Below are positions 44,099 through 53,398 of a stretch of 64,000 nt of DNA, piece by piece. This stretch comes from Desulfacinum infernum DSM 9756. Lineage in GTDB: Bacteria; Desulfobacterota; Syntrophobacteria; Syntrophobacterales; DSM-9756. Each line of letters begins with the position of its first letter. Within the stretch, counting starts at the first letter, position 1. The notes under the pieces were generated by a model. It was not told the origin of the DNA, did no database searches, and worked only from the letters and a program-made list of their open reading frames with translations. Position numbers and translations under genes: made by a program. The stretch spans positions 1 through 64,000 of the forward strand of contig NZ_FQVB01000005.1 of NCBI RefSeq assembly GCF_900129305.1, written 5' to 3'.

Positions 44099-44647
44099 CT
44101 ACAGCCCCTGCATGTAGAGCTTGGCGGCGTTGATGCCCGCCTCCAGCGCCTTCCGGTTCAGGTCTTCCGTTCCCGCCGGAACCCGCGCCAGTACCGCCGC
44201 TTCCAGCGACCCCAAGGAAACCACCTTGGTCAGCGTCGCCAGAGCTCCAAGGGCCACGATATTCGCCACCATCTCCTTTTTGAGCTCCGCGCGGGCGATC
44301 TGGGTGAAGGGAATGGCGATGGCCCGCGTGGTGGGCGTCTGCTTGACGAAGGTGCTGTCCACCACCAGGGTGCCTTCGGGCTTCAGATCGAAAAAGTAGG
44401 CGTCGCAGGACTTCTGGTTCATGGCCAGAAGCACGTCGGGCTTGATGGCCTTGGGGTAGTCGATCTCCTCGTCGCTGATGACCACCTCCGCCTTACTGGC
44501 CCCGCCCCGGGCTTCCGGGCCGTAGCTCTGGGTCTGACACACGTACTTTCCGTCATAGACCCCGGCGGCTTCGGCCAGGATGATTCCGGCCATGATGATC
44601 CCCTGCCCGCCGGATCCGCTCAAACGCACTTCATACCGATATCCCAT
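44099..44647 (-). CDS. korC: 2-oxoglutarate:ferredoxin oxidoreductase, gamma subunit
   Basis: The 182-residue subunit starts MGYRYEVRLSGSGGQG, the conserved GxGGQG of gamma subunits, and continues with YGPEARGGASKAEVVIS. It bridges the alpha and beta subunits and completes the CoA-binding site. It follows korB by 40 bp in the order D-A-B-C. Confidence 0.93.
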   Translation of the reverse strand: MGYRYEVRLSGSGGQGIIMAGIILAEAAGVYDGKYVCQTQSYGPEARGGASKAEVVISDEEIDYPKAIKPDVLLAMNQKSCDAYFFDLKPEGTLVVDSTFVKQTPTTRAIAIPFTQIARAELKKEMVANIVALGALATLTKVVSLGSLEAAVLARVPAGTEDLNRKALEAGINAAKLYMQGL

Positions 44648-44687
44648 GGATGTGTTCCTCTCGTATTCTCGCGTGGATCCGGAAAGG

Positions 44688-45530
44688 CTAGCGCATGGCG
44701 GCCATCTTGGCCCGGGCCGCCTCCCGGATCTTCTTGTACTCCTCGGTGTAGATGGGAAGATCCCGGTCCACCAGCACCCCGACGGTGAACTTGTCGGCCA
44801 GCTCTTCTTCGGGCATCTCGGCCGCCTTTTCCACCCGCACCGCGTGATCCTTCTGCCACTGGAGCATCTGGACGGCTCCGCCCAGTTTGTTCCGGCGCCC
44901 GTACTGGGTGTGGCAGTTGCTCACCACTTCCACCACCGAAAAGCCCCGCTTCAGGATGGCCTTTTCGATCAGCTTGTCCAGCATGTTGGCATGGTAGACC
45001 GTGCCGCGGGCCACCATGGCGGCGCCGGCCGTCACCGCCAATTCGGCGATGGAAAAGGCGTGCTCGATGTTGCGATAGACGGCCGTGGTGGCCAGGGCCC
45101 CGTAGGGCGTGGTGGGCGAATACTGGCCGCCGGTCATCCCGTAGATGTTGTTGTTGATGATGATGGCCGTGAGGTTCAGATTCCGGCGCGCCGCATGGAT
45201 GAAGTGATTCCCGCCGATGGCCGTGGCGTCCCCGTCGCCCATGATGACGATCACATGAAGCTTGGGGTTGGCCAGCTTCACACCGGTGGCGAAGGTCAGG
45301 GCCCGGCCGTGGGTGGTGTGGAGCGTGTTGAAGTCCACATACACCGGCAGGCGTCCCGAACAGCCGATGCCTGAAACCAGCACGATGTCGTCCTTTTCGT
45401 AGCCCAGCCGGTCGATGGCCCGGATGAGGGCCCCGAGGACGATCCCGTTGCCGCAGCCGGGGCACCATACGTGGGGAAACTTCTTGTCGTGCCGAAGGTA
45501 TTTATGAATCAGCTTGGTTACTTCCGCCAT
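44688..45530 (-). CDS. korB: 2-oxoglutarate:ferredoxin oxidoreductase, beta subunit
   Basis: A 280-residue thiamine-diphosphate-binding subunit: CPGCGNGIVLGAL binds the cofactor region and GDGDATAIGGNHFIHAAR followed by NNNIYGMTGGQYSPTTP is the Mg/ThDP motif (GDG...NN). The TPxG and TTPYGAL loop matches 2-oxoglutarate enzymes. Decarboxylates 2-oxoglutarate and passes electrons to ferredoxin. Confidence 0.94.
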   Translation of the reverse strand: MAEVTKLIHKYLRHDKKFPHVWCPGCGNGIVLGALIRAIDRLGYEKDDIVLVSGIGCSGRLPVYVDFNTLHTTHGRALTFATGVKLANPKLHVIVIMGDGDATAIGGNHFIHAARRNLNLTAIIINNNIYGMTGGQYSPTTPYGALATTAVYRNIEHAFSIAELAVTAGAAMVARGTVYHANMLDKLIEKAILKRGFSVVEVVSNCHTQYGRRNKLGGAVQMLQWQKDHAVRVEKAAEMPEEELADKFTVGVLVDRDLPIYTEEYKKIREAARAKMAAMR

Positions 45531-45552
45531 GGTTCCTCTCGCTTTCCAGCCC

Positions 45553-46698
45553 CTACATCTTGATGAGGCGCACCAGGATCTCTTCGGGGGTGATCAGGTT
45601 TCCGTCGATCCGGTTGATGGTTTCCACGCGGGTCACGCCCTGGTTGATCCGCTTCACCTCCCGGGACACCTGGCCCATGTTCAGTTCCGGAACCAGCACG
45701 GCCTTCACTTTACGAAGGTAGGGCTCCAGGATCTGGCGAGGAAAGGGCCACAAGGTGATGAGCTGCAGCAGCCCCGCCTTGACGCCCCTCTGCCGGGCTT
45801 CCCTGACGGCCCTCTTGGCCGAACGGGCCACCGATCCGTAGGCCACCACCAGGATCTCCGCATCTTCGGCCAGTTCCTCTTCCACCATGAGGATGTCGAA
45901 AAAGTGCTGGCTGATCTTCCGATGGATGCGGTTGAGGAACGGCACGATCTCGTCGGGCCGCTGGGTGGGGAAGCCCCGCACGTCGTGAATGAGTCCCGTG
46001 ACGTGGTAGCGGTAGCCGTCTCCGAAGATGCCCATGGGCGGCACGCCGCGGCTGTTGTCTTCATAGGGCACGTACCATTCCGGCGGCATGTTGGGCCGAA
46101 TCCGGTCGATCACCTCGATCTCGCCCGGGTGCGGCAGGTTGATCTTTTCCCGGGTATGGCCCACCACCTCGTCGGACAGGATGATCACCGGCGTGCGGTA
46201 CTTTTCCGCCAGGTTGAAGGCCTTGACCGTGATGTCGAAGCAGTCCTTGGTGGATGAGACGGCCAGCACGATGATGGGATGGTCGCCGTGGGTGCCCCAG
46301 CGGGCCTGCATCACATCGCCCTGACTCACATTGGTGGGAAGCCCCGTGCTGGGCCCTCCGCGCATCACGTTCACCACCACGCAGGGCACCTCCGCCACGC
46401 AGGCAAAACCCAGGTTTTCCTGCATGAGGGAAAAGCCCGGGCCGCTGGTGGCCGTCATGGATTTGGCTCCCGCCAACGACGCTCCGATGATGGCGCCCAT
46501 GCTGGCGATCTCGTCTTCCATCTGGATGAAGGTGCCTCCCACGGCGGGAAGCTTCACCGACATGACTTCGCTGATTTCCGTCGCCGGCGTGATGGGATAG
46601 CCGGCGAAAAAGGTGCATCCGGCCGCCAAGGCCCCTTCCACCATGGCTTCGTTGCCCTGGAGGAGCACCTGGCGTCCCGTGGTCGCTTGCTCATTCAC
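45553..46698 (-). CDS. korA: 2-oxoglutarate:ferredoxin oxidoreductase, alpha subunit
   Basis: A 381-residue subunit with CTFFAGYPITPATEI, ATSGPGFSLMQENLG, VMRGGPSTGLPT and QARWGTHGDHP, the substrate-binding core of KorA-type alpha subunits. The C-terminal half is the transketolase-like domain II. It follows korD by 20 bp. Together with KorB, C and D it makes succinyl-CoA in the TCA cycle. Confidence 0.95.
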   Translation of the reverse strand: MNEQATTGRQVLLQGNEAMVEGALAAGCTFFAGYPITPATEISEVMSVKLPAVGGTFIQMEDEIASMGAIIGASLAGAKSMTATSGPGFSLMQENLGFACVAEVPCVVVNVMRGGPSTGLPTNVSQGDVMQARWGTHGDHPIIVLAVSSTKDCFDITVKAFNLAEKYRTPVIILSDEVVGHTREKINLPHPGEIEVIDRIRPNMPPEWYVPYEDNSRGVPPMGIFGDGYRYHVTGLIHDVRGFPTQRPDEIVPFLNRIHRKISQHFFDILMVEEELAEDAEILVVAYGSVARSAKRAVREARQRGVKAGLLQLITLWPFPRQILEPYLRKVKAVLVPELNMGQVSREVKRINQGVTRVETINRIDGNLITPEEILVRLIKM

Positions 46699-46718
46699 AG
46701 CATTTCTCCTTCTTGTCC

Positions 46719-47069
46719 CTATTCGTCGTCACCCACCGCCTTCTTTCTTCTGGGGCGCACGCTGATGGCGAAATCCGGACAGTGTATTTCGCAAAAACCG
46801 CAGCCCGTGCACCGATCCGGCTGGGTCACCACCGGGGATCCGTCTTCTCCCATTTCAATGCACTGCCTGGGACAGAACGCGGCGCAGATGCCGCAACCCT
46901 TGCACCACCCGCTGAAGATCGCGATGTCGTACTCCTTTTTGGATCGGGCGGGCTTTGGGCCCTCCTCGGCCTCCTTTTGGGCGGGTTCCGCGGGAGGATC
47001 GGCAGGAGATTCCTGCTGCGATTCGCGTTGTGCCTTTTTCCGAGCCTTCTTTATCGTCTCATCACCCAT
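46719..47069 (-). CDS. korD: 2-oxoglutarate:ferredoxin oxidoreductase, delta (ferredoxin) subunit
   Basis: A 116-residue protein with two 4Fe-4S motifs, CKGCGICAAFCP and CTGCGFCEIHCP, in the C-terminal half. The first 45 residues are a charged, low-complexity lysine/glutamate/proline extension not usual for KorD; it may be a flexible linker. GGAGAAAA precedes the ATG at 47069. First gene of the kor-surE-tRNA unit; divergent from fumarase. Confidence 0.93.
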   Translation of the reverse strand: MGDETIKKARKKAQRESQQESPADPPAEPAQKEAEEGPKPARSKKEYDIAIFSGWCKGCGICAAFCPRQCIEMGEDGSPVVTQPDRCTGCGFCEIHCPDFAISVRPRRKKAVGDDE

Positions 47070-47178
47070 CGTTTTCTCCTGAAAAAAAACCGTCTATAGC
47101 CACCAAACCGCACTGTCTCCTTAGCCCATCGCCCACCCATTTTCAACCACCAAACGCACCTGGAGGCCGCGGAATCCA

Positions 47179-47207
47179 TTGACAAAAAATTCACCCTGTA
47201 CTAAGCA
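47179..47207 (+). promoter_or_regulatory. Possible promoter for fumarase/sdh genes
   Basis: A perfect TTGACA (47179-47184) followed after 17 bases by TAAGCA, a poor -10. It lies 260 bp upstream of the fumarase alpha start in the 398-bp gap shared with korD; otherwise nothing else stands out in that gap. Confidence 0.3.
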
Positions 47208-47467
47208 GCACTTCTACGGTAAGGATCTCCCGCAGCGGAACCAGCGGACCACGGTCGGACCTTCGATTCTCGACGACGCGCGAGCGGCAACGGAACTCTT
47301 CCACCCGCGCCACCATCACCAGGGAGACCGCCCTCCATGAACACGCGACACCCCCGGGAAGCCTTCGCGCTTCCGGCATATCTCCCGATCCGCCCGGCAG
47401 CTTGCTTCCAAGCCGCCATCCTTTCCCTTCGATCTCCCCATCCAGTCGTTTGCAAAAAGGAGGATCC

Positions 47468-48307
47468 ATGCGCGAAATCCATGTGGATGCCATTATAGCA
47501 GCCGTCCGGGATCTGTGCATCCGGGCCAACACCGAGCTGGGCGAGGACGTCCTGGACGCCTTTCGCAAGGCCTTGGAAAGAGAAGAATCCCCGGCCGGGA
47601 AAGACATCCTGAAAAGGCTCATCCAGAACGCCGAGATCGCACGAACCGAGGGAGTCCCTATGTGCCAGGACACGGGCTTCGCCGTGATCTTCGTGGACAT
47701 GGGACAAGATGTGCGCATCGTGGGCGGAGGCCTCCGGGAGGCCGTGGAGGAAGGAGTCCGCCAGGGCTACCGGGACGGGTATCTGAGAAAGAGCATCTGC
47801 CATCCCTTCACTCGACAAAACACCGGCGACAACACGCCCGCCATCCTGCATCTGGACATCCGTCCCGGAGACCACTTCCGGATCACCGCGGCGCCCAAAG
47901 GCGGCGGGAGCGAAAACATGAGCCGTGTCACCATGCTCACGCCGGCCGTGGGGGTTCAGGGGGTCAAGGACTTCGTGGTCCAGCGGGTGAAGGAATCGGG
48001 GCCCAATCCGTGCCCGCCCACCATCGTGGGCGTTGGCATCGGCGGTACCTTCGAAACGGCGGCCCTCCTGGCCAAGAAGGCCCTGCTTCGGCCTCTGGGA
48101 AGCCTGAATCCCGACCCGGAGTTGGCCGCTCTGGAAGCGGACTGGCTGGAAGCCGTGAACAGCCTGGGCATCGGCCCCCAGGGTCTGGGAGGGCGCATCA
48201 CGTCCCTGGCGGTCCACATCGAGATGATGCCGTGCCACATCGCCAGCCTGCCCGTGGCCGTGAACATCCAGTGCCATGCCGCCCGGCACAAGGAAACGGA
48301 ACTCTGA
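47468..48307 (+). CDS. Fumarate hydratase class I, alpha subunit (two-subunit type)
   Basis: The 279-residue subunit contains PMCQDTGFAVIFVD, NTGDNTPAILHLD, GGGSENMSRVTMLTPAVG and GVGIGGTFETAALLAK, the iron-sulfur/substrate half of class I fumarases (C65 in MCQDTG, others in the C-terminal part). AAAAGGAGG precedes the ATG at 47468. Hydrates fumarate to malate together with the beta subunit downstream. Confidence 0.95.
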   Translation: MREIHVDAIIAAVRDLCIRANTELGEDVLDAFRKALEREESPAGKDILKRLIQNAEIARTEGVPMCQDTGFAVIFVDMGQDVRIVGGGLREAVEEGVRQGYRDGYLRKSICHPFTRQNTGDNTPAILHLDIRPGDHFRITAAPKGGGSENMSRVTMLTPAVGVQGVKDFVVQRVKESGPNPCPPTIVGVGIGGTFETAALLAKKALLRPLGSLNPDPELAALEADWLEAVNSLGIGPQGLGGRITSLAVHIEMMPCHIASLPVAVNIQCHAARHKETEL

Positions 48308-48310
48308 TGC

Positions 48311-48351
48311 GAGTGATGAGTGATGGGTGATGAGTGATGAGTGACGAGTGA
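48311..48351 (+). repeat. Degenerate heptamer tandem repeat (GAGTGAT)n
   Basis: Six or so units of GAGTGAT/GGGTGAT/GAGTGAC follow the fumarase alpha stop. A similar tract lies at 58711-58780, and the complementary heptamer (GCATCAC) is repeated at 54677-54740. Confidence 0.85.
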
Positions 48352-48466
48352 AGGATAAGGAGGGAGGGGTGGAAGGTTCCTTTACGCTTTTCTCCTTTTG
48401 CCTTTTACCTTGTCCCTTTCACCTTTTGCTTTTCCCCCTTCGCCGCAACCAAGGAGAGGACTTGCC

Positions 48467-49027
48467 ATGCACGACGCCGTTCGACTCACCACGCCTCTTT
48501 CAAGGGAAGACGTGGAAAAGCTCCGCATCGGAGACCGGGTGCTCCTGAGCGGAATCATCTATACGGCCCGGGACGCCGCTCACAAGCGCCTGGTGGAACT
48601 TCTCGAGGCCGGGGAGTCCCTGCCCTTTGATTTGGAAGGCCAGGTGATCTACTATGTGGGGCCGTCCCCGGCCAAGCCGGGCCGTCCCATAGGGGCCGCC
48701 GGCCCCACCACCAGCTATCGCATGGACGCCTACGCCCCGGAACTCATCCGACAAGGCCTACGGGGCATGATCGGAAAGGGGGCCCGGAACGACGCGGTCA
48801 AGGCCGCCATGAAGGAGCACAAGGCGGTCTATTTCGCCGCCATCGGCGGCGCCGGGGCCCTCATGGCCCAGAGCATCCTTTCGGCGGAAGTGATTGCCTA
48901 TCCGGAGCTGGGCCCCGAAGCCGTCCGTCGGCTGAAGGTGAAGGACCTTCCGGTGATCGTCGCCAACGACTGCCACGGAGGGGATCTCTACGAAGAAGGC
49001 GTCAGGAAGTATGCGCGCACGGCGTGA
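48467..49027 (+). CDS. Fumarate hydratase class I, beta subunit (two-subunit type)
   Basis: The 186-residue subunit has the typical LRIGDRVLLSGIIYTARDAAHKR start (read in parts), VGPSPAKPGRPIGAAGPTTSYRMD and MIGKGARND. It supplies the swivelling domain of the heterodimer. AAGGAGAGG lies upstream of the ATG at 48467; the leader before it is a long pyrimidine-rich tract. Followed closely by sdhC. Confidence 0.95.
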   Translation: MHDAVRLTTPLSREDVEKLRIGDRVLLSGIIYTARDAAHKRLVELLEAGESLPFDLEGQVIYYVGPSPAKPGRPIGAAGPTTSYRMDAYAPELIRQGLRGMIGKGARNDAVKAAMKEHKAVYFAAIGGAGALMAQSILSAEVIAYPELGPEAVRRLKVKDLPVIVANDCHGGDLYEEGVRKYARTA

Positions 49028-49122
49028 TTTACAGTGTCCCGCCCTTCCCCGATTCCCCGCGGCCCGCATCTCGGGGCCGGGACCTTCGGGCCAGGGCACC
49101 CAGTTCAAGCGAGGAGGTTTTC

Positions 49123-49509
49123 ATGAAGAAGGTCGTCTTTCAACCCAAGGTCCGCTACAAGCTCCACCCGGGCTACCTGGCCTGGATCCTCCATCGAGCC
49201 ACAGGGGTCCTGCTGGGTCTCTACCTCTTTCTCCACATCTGGGTGATCCACCACCTGTCCCAGGGCGAACAGGCCTTCAACGAGGTGATGGCCGTGGTGC
49301 AGTCCCCGCTCTTTCATCTCCTGGAGATCGGGCTGCTGGGCACCGTGGTCTACCACGGATTGAACGGCCTGCGCGTGGTCCTCATCGACTACGGCAACCT
49401 GGGAAAGCGTGAAATCATGCAGAAGGCCGTCTTCGCCGTCTTCGCCGTCTCGGCGATCCTCATCCTGGCGGGGGCGATTCCCATGCTGCGTCTGGCTTTC
49501 GGCATCTAA
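49123..49509 (+). CDS. sdhC: Succinate dehydrogenase membrane anchor SdhC (cytochrome b556-type)
   Basis: A 128-residue protein with three membrane helices. LAWILHRATGVLLGLYLFLHIW includes the HRxTG signature for the heme/quinone pocket, and VVYHGLNGLRVVL carries the HGxNG-R motif. AGGAGG precedes the ATG at 49123. Forms the quinone-binding anchor with SdhD. Confidence 0.92.
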   Translation: MKKVVFQPKVRYKLHPGYLAWILHRATGVLLGLYLFLHIWVIHHLSQGEQAFNEVMAVVQSPLFHLLEIGLLGTVVYHGLNGLRVVLIDYGNLGKREIMQKAVFAVFAVSAILILAGAIPMLRLAFGI

Positions 49510-49524
49510 GGGGAGGCTTTGAAA

Positions 49525-49890
49525 ATGTTGGGTAAATACTTCGGTTCGGGACGTTCGGGGGCCTTCGACTGGTTCTTTCAGCGCATCTCCGGCGTGGCCC
49601 TTCTCATCACCCTCTTTCTCCACTTCTGGGTGCTGCACTACGCATCGGAAGGCCCCGTGACCTACCAGAAGGTCATGGCGCGGCTTGTGTCTCCCGTCTG
49701 GAAGGCCATCGACATCGCCTTCCTGGTTTTCGCCGTCTACCACGCCATGAACGGATTCAAGATGATCATCGACGACTACATCCATTCCGCCGGCCTTCGC
49801 GCCGTGCTGGTGGGAGCCCTGTGGGTGCTTTCCATCGGATTCTTCGGGCTGGGCGTCCTCACCATCGTCACTCTCAAAGTGCAAGCGTAG
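49525..49890 (+). CDS. sdhD: Succinate dehydrogenase membrane anchor SdhD
   Basis: A 121-residue, three-helix protein with FQRISGVALLITLFLHFWVLHY and VFAVYHAMNGFKMIIDDY, the counterpart of the SdhC motifs. GGGGAGG lies eight bases before the ATG at 49525. Together with SdhC it fits the four-subunit proteobacterial/mitochondrial-type complex rather than the one-anchor type common in sulfate reducers. Confidence 0.9.
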   Translation: MLGKYFGSGRSGAFDWFFQRISGVALLITLFLHFWVLHYASEGPVTYQKVMARLVSPVWKAIDIAFLVFAVYHAMNGFKMIIDDYIHSAGLRAVLVGALWVLSIGFFGLGVLTIVTLKVQA

Positions 49891-49911
49891 CCAAAAGGAG
49901 CAATCGACGTC

Positions 49912-51687
49912 ATGGCAGATATCAAGGTCACGGTTCACAAACACGATGTGGTGATCGTCGGCGCCGGCGGCGCCGGGCTTCGAGCGGCCCTGGAGGCGTC
50001 CAGGGTCGTGAACACGGCGGTGATCAGCCAGGTCTTCCCCACCCGGTCCCATACGGTGGCGGCCCAGGGGGGAGTGGCGGCGTCCCTGAGCAACGTGGAG
50101 CCCGACGACTGGGTCTGGCACATGTTCGACACCATCAAGGGCAGCGACTATCTGGGCGACCAGGACGCCATCGAATTCATGTGCCGCATGGCCCCCGAAG
50201 TGGTCATCGAACTGGAACACATGGGCATGCCCTTCAGCCGCCTCCAGGACGGCAAGATCTTCCAGCGCCGTTTCGGCGGCCACACCAAGGATTTCGGCAA
50301 GGAAGCCATCTGCCGCACCTGCGCCGCCGCCGACCGCACCGGCCATGCCATGCTCCACACGCTCTACGAGCAGTGCGTGAAGAACCAGGTGGTTTTTTAC
50401 AATGAATTTTTCGCCCTGGAACTGCTCATGAACGAAGACCACGTGGTGGGTGTGCTGGCCTGGGACATCGCCAACGGCGGCTTCCACATCTTCCACGCCA
50501 AGGCCACCATGTTCGCCACGGGCGGATACATCCGCGTCTACAAGACCAACTCCAACGCCCACATCAACACGGGAGACGGTCTTTCCCTGTCCCTTCGCGC
50601 GGGGCTACCCGTGGAAGACCTGGAATTCGTCCAGTTTCATCCCACGGGCATCTACGGCGTGGGCAACCTCATCACCGAGGGCGTCCGCGGCGAAGGCGGC
50701 TATCTGCTCAACAAGGACGGCGAGCGGTTCATGAAGCGCTACGCCCCCACCGTCTGGGACCTGGCCTCCCGCGACGTGGTCTCCCGGGCCATGGCCGAGG
50801 AAATGCGCCAGGGCCGCGGCTGCGGGCCCAAGGGCGACTATCTCTTGCTCAAACTGGACCACATCGGCGCCGACATCATCCACGAGCGGCTGCCCGGCAT
50901 CTGGGAACTGGCCTACGTCTTCGCCCACGTGGACTGTACCAAGGAGCCCATTCCCGTCACCCCCACGGCCCACTATTCCATGGGCGGCATCCCCACCAAC
51001 CGCTATTCGGAAGTGGTGCTGGGCGGCATGGACAAGCCCGAAGAGCCGGTCAAGGGCTTCTACGCCGCTGGCGAGGCGGCCTGCGCTTCGGTCCACGGCG
51101 CCAACCGGCTGGGCTCCAATTCGCTTTTGGACATCATGGTCTTCGGCAAGGTGGGGGGTCAGAAAATGGCCGAATTCGCCCAGTCCCTCCCCGAACACGT
51201 GCCGCTTCCGGAAAACCCCGGAAAGAAGGGCATCGAAGAGGTGAAGAACCTCCTGAACGGAACGGGCGGGGAAATGATGGGCGCCATCTGGGACGAACTG
51301 AAGGAGTCCATGGAGCTCAACTGCGGCGTGTTCCGCACCGAAGAGACCCTGACCACTCAGCGCACCGTCCTGAAAAAGCTGTGCGACCGCTTCAAAAACG
51401 TGGGGATCGCCGACAAGGGCCTCGCCTTCAACCTGGATCTCATCGAAACCCTGGAGCTGGGCCACATGCTCGACTTCTCCAAGGCCATCGTGGAAGGAGC
51501 GCTGGCCCGACAGGAAAGCCGAGGAGCCCACTACCGGGACGACTACCCCCAGCGCGACGACGAAAAGTGGCACAAACACACCCTGGCTTACATGGAAGAG
51601 GACGGCTCCATCCGCCTCGACTACAAGCCGGTCCGTATGAAGCCGCTCACCGTGCCCACCTTCGAACCCAAGGAGCGCGTCTACTAG
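49912..51687 (+). CDS. sdhA: Succinate dehydrogenase flavoprotein subunit SdhA
   Basis: A 591-residue flavoprotein: FAD-binding [17 protein letters not shown], covalent-FAD histidine at H47 ([10 protein letters not shown]), substrate region [11 protein letters not shown], catalytic HPTGIYGVG...EGVRGEGG and the Arg in the [12 protein letters not shown] loop. The sequence is of the mitochondrial/alphaproteobacterial SdhA kind. Oxidises succinate to fumarate at the cytoplasmic face. Confidence 0.97.
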   Translation: MADIKVTVHKHDVVIVGAGGAGLRAALEASRVVNTAVISQVFPTRSHTVAAQGGVAASLSNVEPDDWVWHMFDTIKGSDYLGDQDAIEFMCRMAPEVVIELEHMGMPFSRLQDGKIFQRRFGGHTKDFGKEAICRTCAAADRTGHAMLHTLYEQCVKNQVVFYNEFFALELLMNEDHVVGVLAWDIANGGFHIFHAKATMFATGGYIRVYKTNSNAHINTGDGLSLSLRAGLPVEDLEFVQFHPTGIYGVGNLITEGVRGEGGYLLNKDGERFMKRYAPTVWDLASRDVVSRAMAEEMRQGRGCGPKGDYLLLKLDHIGADIIHERLPGIWELAYVFAHVDCTKEPIPVTPTAHYSMGGIPTNRYSEVVLGGMDKPEEPVKGFYAAGEAACASVHGANRLGSNSLLDIMVFGKVGGQKMAEFAQSLPEHVPLPENPGKKGIEEVKNLLNGTGGEMMGAIWDELKESMELNCGVFRTEETLTTQRTVLKKLCDRFKNVGIADKGLAFNLDLIETLELGHMLDFSKAIVEGALARQESRGAHYRDDYPQRDDEKWHKHTLAYMEEDGSIRLDYKPVRMKPLTVPTFEPKERVY

Positions 51688-51765
51688 GACCCGCGGGCCC
51701 GGCTGCGGGCGGGGCCCCGGCGGTGAGCGGAATTTACGGACCCGGGACAACATGAGGTGCAGATC

Positions 51766-52476
51766 ATGCTGAAGACGGTTACCTTCTCGGTCTTTCGATA
51801 CGATCCGGAAAAGGACAAGAAACCCTACTACAAGGACTACAAGGTGGAGCTGCGCCGGCCGGGCATGATGGTCCTGGACGGCCTCAACCAGATCCGCTGG
51901 GAACAGGACGGCACCCTGGCCTACAGGCGATCCTGCCGCGAGGGTGTGTGCGGATCCGACGGGCTCAACATCAACGGCGTGAACATGCTGGCTTGCATCA
52001 CCCACATCGAGGATCTCAAGGATCCCATCGTGGTGCAGCCCCTGCCGTCCATGCCGGTCATCAAGGACCTGGTGGTGGACTTCACCGACTTCTATAAGAA
52101 GTATTATCTCGTCAAACCCTACCTCATCACCAAGACCCCGCCCCCGTCCGATCGGGAGCGCCTCCAGAGCCCCGAAGACCGCAAGAAGCTGGACGGGCTC
52201 TACGAGTGCATCCTGTGCGCGTGCTGCAGCACGTCGTGCCCCAGCTTCTGGGCCGACCCGGACTATTTGGGCCCCGCGGCGCTTCTCAAGGCGTGGCGAT
52301 TCATCGCGGACACCCGCGACGAAGGGGCGGACGAACGGCTTGAGATCATCAACGACCGCGACGGGGCCTGGCGCTGCCACACCATCCTCAACTGCGTGGA
52401 AGCGTGCCCCAAGCAGCTCAACCCCACGGAAGCCATCGCGGAACTGAAAAAGACCATCATCCACCGGAAGTTCTAG
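51766..52476 (+). CDS. sdhB: Succinate dehydrogenase iron-sulfur subunit SdhB
   Basis: A 236-residue protein: N-terminal 2Fe-2S domain (SCREGVCGSDGLNING and MLACITH), then 4Fe-4S (CILCACCSTSCPSFW) and 3Fe-4S (CHTILNCVEACPKQLNP) motifs. Transfers electrons from FAD to the quinone site. The ATG at 51766 follows GAGGTG; an in-frame GTG lies three codons earlier. Confidence 0.97.
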   Translation: MLKTVTFSVFRYDPEKDKKPYYKDYKVELRRPGMMVLDGLNQIRWEQDGTLAYRRSCREGVCGSDGLNINGVNMLACITHIEDLKDPIVVQPLPSMPVIKDLVVDFTDFYKKYYLVKPYLITKTPPPSDRERLQSPEDRKKLDGLYECILCACCSTSCPSFWADPDYLGPAALLKAWRFIADTRDEGADERLEIINDRDGAWRCHTILNCVEACPKQLNPTEAIAELKKTIIHRKF

Positions 52477-52498
52477 AAGGCTTTAGACGACGGTAAGC

Positions 52499-52531
52499 GG
52501 CCGGTCGCGGGGCTGGGCCCCGCGACCGGCC
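52499..52531 (+). terminator. 15-bp GC hairpin after sdhB
   Basis: GGCCGGTCGCGGGGC pairs perfectly with GCCCCGCGACCGGCC around TGG, 22 bases after the sdhB stop. There is no U-tract, but the stem is very strong; it probably closes the fum-sdh transcript or protects its 3' end. Confidence 0.6.
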
Positions 52532-52621
52532 ATTGGCCATTCCGAGACAAGCTCCTTCCAGCCCATCCGAAACCGGTTCTCCCGTTCCAGAAACGCAGGC
52601 CTTTCCTGTCTCCTTGGCCTA

Positions 52622-52831
52622 ACGATCATGGTCGCCCTCACCCCACCCCCCATGGATGAAAGAGCAGGTCGGAGTAAGGGCTTTTTGTGGGAGCCCCGCA
52701 AGGCGCGATTTTCTTTGCGTGACCGCACGGTTGTTGGGTTGCCGGTCGCCCTCATCGCGGCTTGCGCCGCTCCTACACACCGGTCATTTCCATTTGCGTC
52801 CATTCGCGCTCATTGGCGGTTTTCCTTCACA
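52622..52831. repeat. Dispersed intergenic repeat, module A, copy 3
   Basis: Begins with an ACGATCATGG box, then CATGGATGAAAGAGC, hairpin GCCCCGCAAGGCGC, CGCGGCTTGCGCCGCTCC and the ATTTGCGTCCATTCGCG tail, collinear with 4868-5075. The 922-bp gap 52477-53398 is composed mostly of modules A, B and C in a row and contains no gene. Confidence 0.75.
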
Positions 52832-52834
52832 TGA

Positions 52835-52972
52835 TCCCCCATCACGCGGGCCGAGACAACGAAGGATCAAACCCACTTTTGGGAAGCAGGCCTCTGTAGG
52901 GGCGAATGATTGTTCGGCCCTACAGGCCGCGCACACGAACGGAACCAGGTCGCGTTTCACATAAAACTGAGC
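52835..52972 (+). repeat. Dispersed repeat module B, copy 2
   Basis: Aligns with 42494-42624 over about 130 bases (GAGACAACGAAGGAT..., GGGAAGCAG, GAATGATTGTTCGGCCC, CACGAACGGAAC, GGTCGCGTTTCA). A truncated copy lies at about 62154-62190. In both this place and at 62.2 kb, module B is followed directly by module C. Confidence 0.75.
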
Positions 52973-53058
52973 GATTTTTTTTCGGGGGTCCCTTACACCG
53001 CGTCATGAGCGTGCGGGGATAAACCCCGCCCCTACCCAATGGGTCCGTGCCTTTTTGC
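52970..53058 (-). repeat. Dispersed repeat module C, copy 3 (partial)
   Basis: From AGCGATTTTTTTTCGGG through GCGGGGATAAACCCCGCCCC and ACCCAATGGGTCCG, matching the distal part of the 152-bp repeat at 7271-7422 (reverse complement) and 62199-62350 with several mismatches. Confidence 0.8.
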
Positions 53059-53143
53059 AGAGGCTGGCCGCGCCGCGCGCACCCTTTTCGGGCCCGGCGT
53101 CCGGTGTTAGCATCGGAGGGAGCCGATAGCGTTGATTTACATA

Positions 53144-53156
53144 AACAATATTTGTT
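53144..53156. promoter_or_regulatory. A/T-rich palindrome, operator candidate for the downstream XRE-cupin gene
   Basis: AACAATATTTGTT is close to a perfect palindrome inside an unusually A/T-rich patch (GATTTACATAAACAATATTTG) in otherwise GC-rich DNA, about 245 bp upstream of the regulator start at 53399. Role inferred only. Confidence 0.3.
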
Positions 53157-53398
53157 GCCATCAAACGACCCGGAGACTAGAATTCCCAGGGATCTAAAGT
53201 TTCGCTCCATCGTCCTTGTGAGCACCTGCTGATCTCCCCTCTCACCCGGCTCCCCGCTCCCCGCCCCGTGCCACAAGGTGACCGCAAGTCCCACGACCCG
53301 GAGGGTCGATTCGAACAAGGTATCCGCCCACTCATTTCGGACCGGTTCCGTTTCGGACAAGGAAACCGGATCCAACACGTCGCGAAGGAGGAAAGCCT

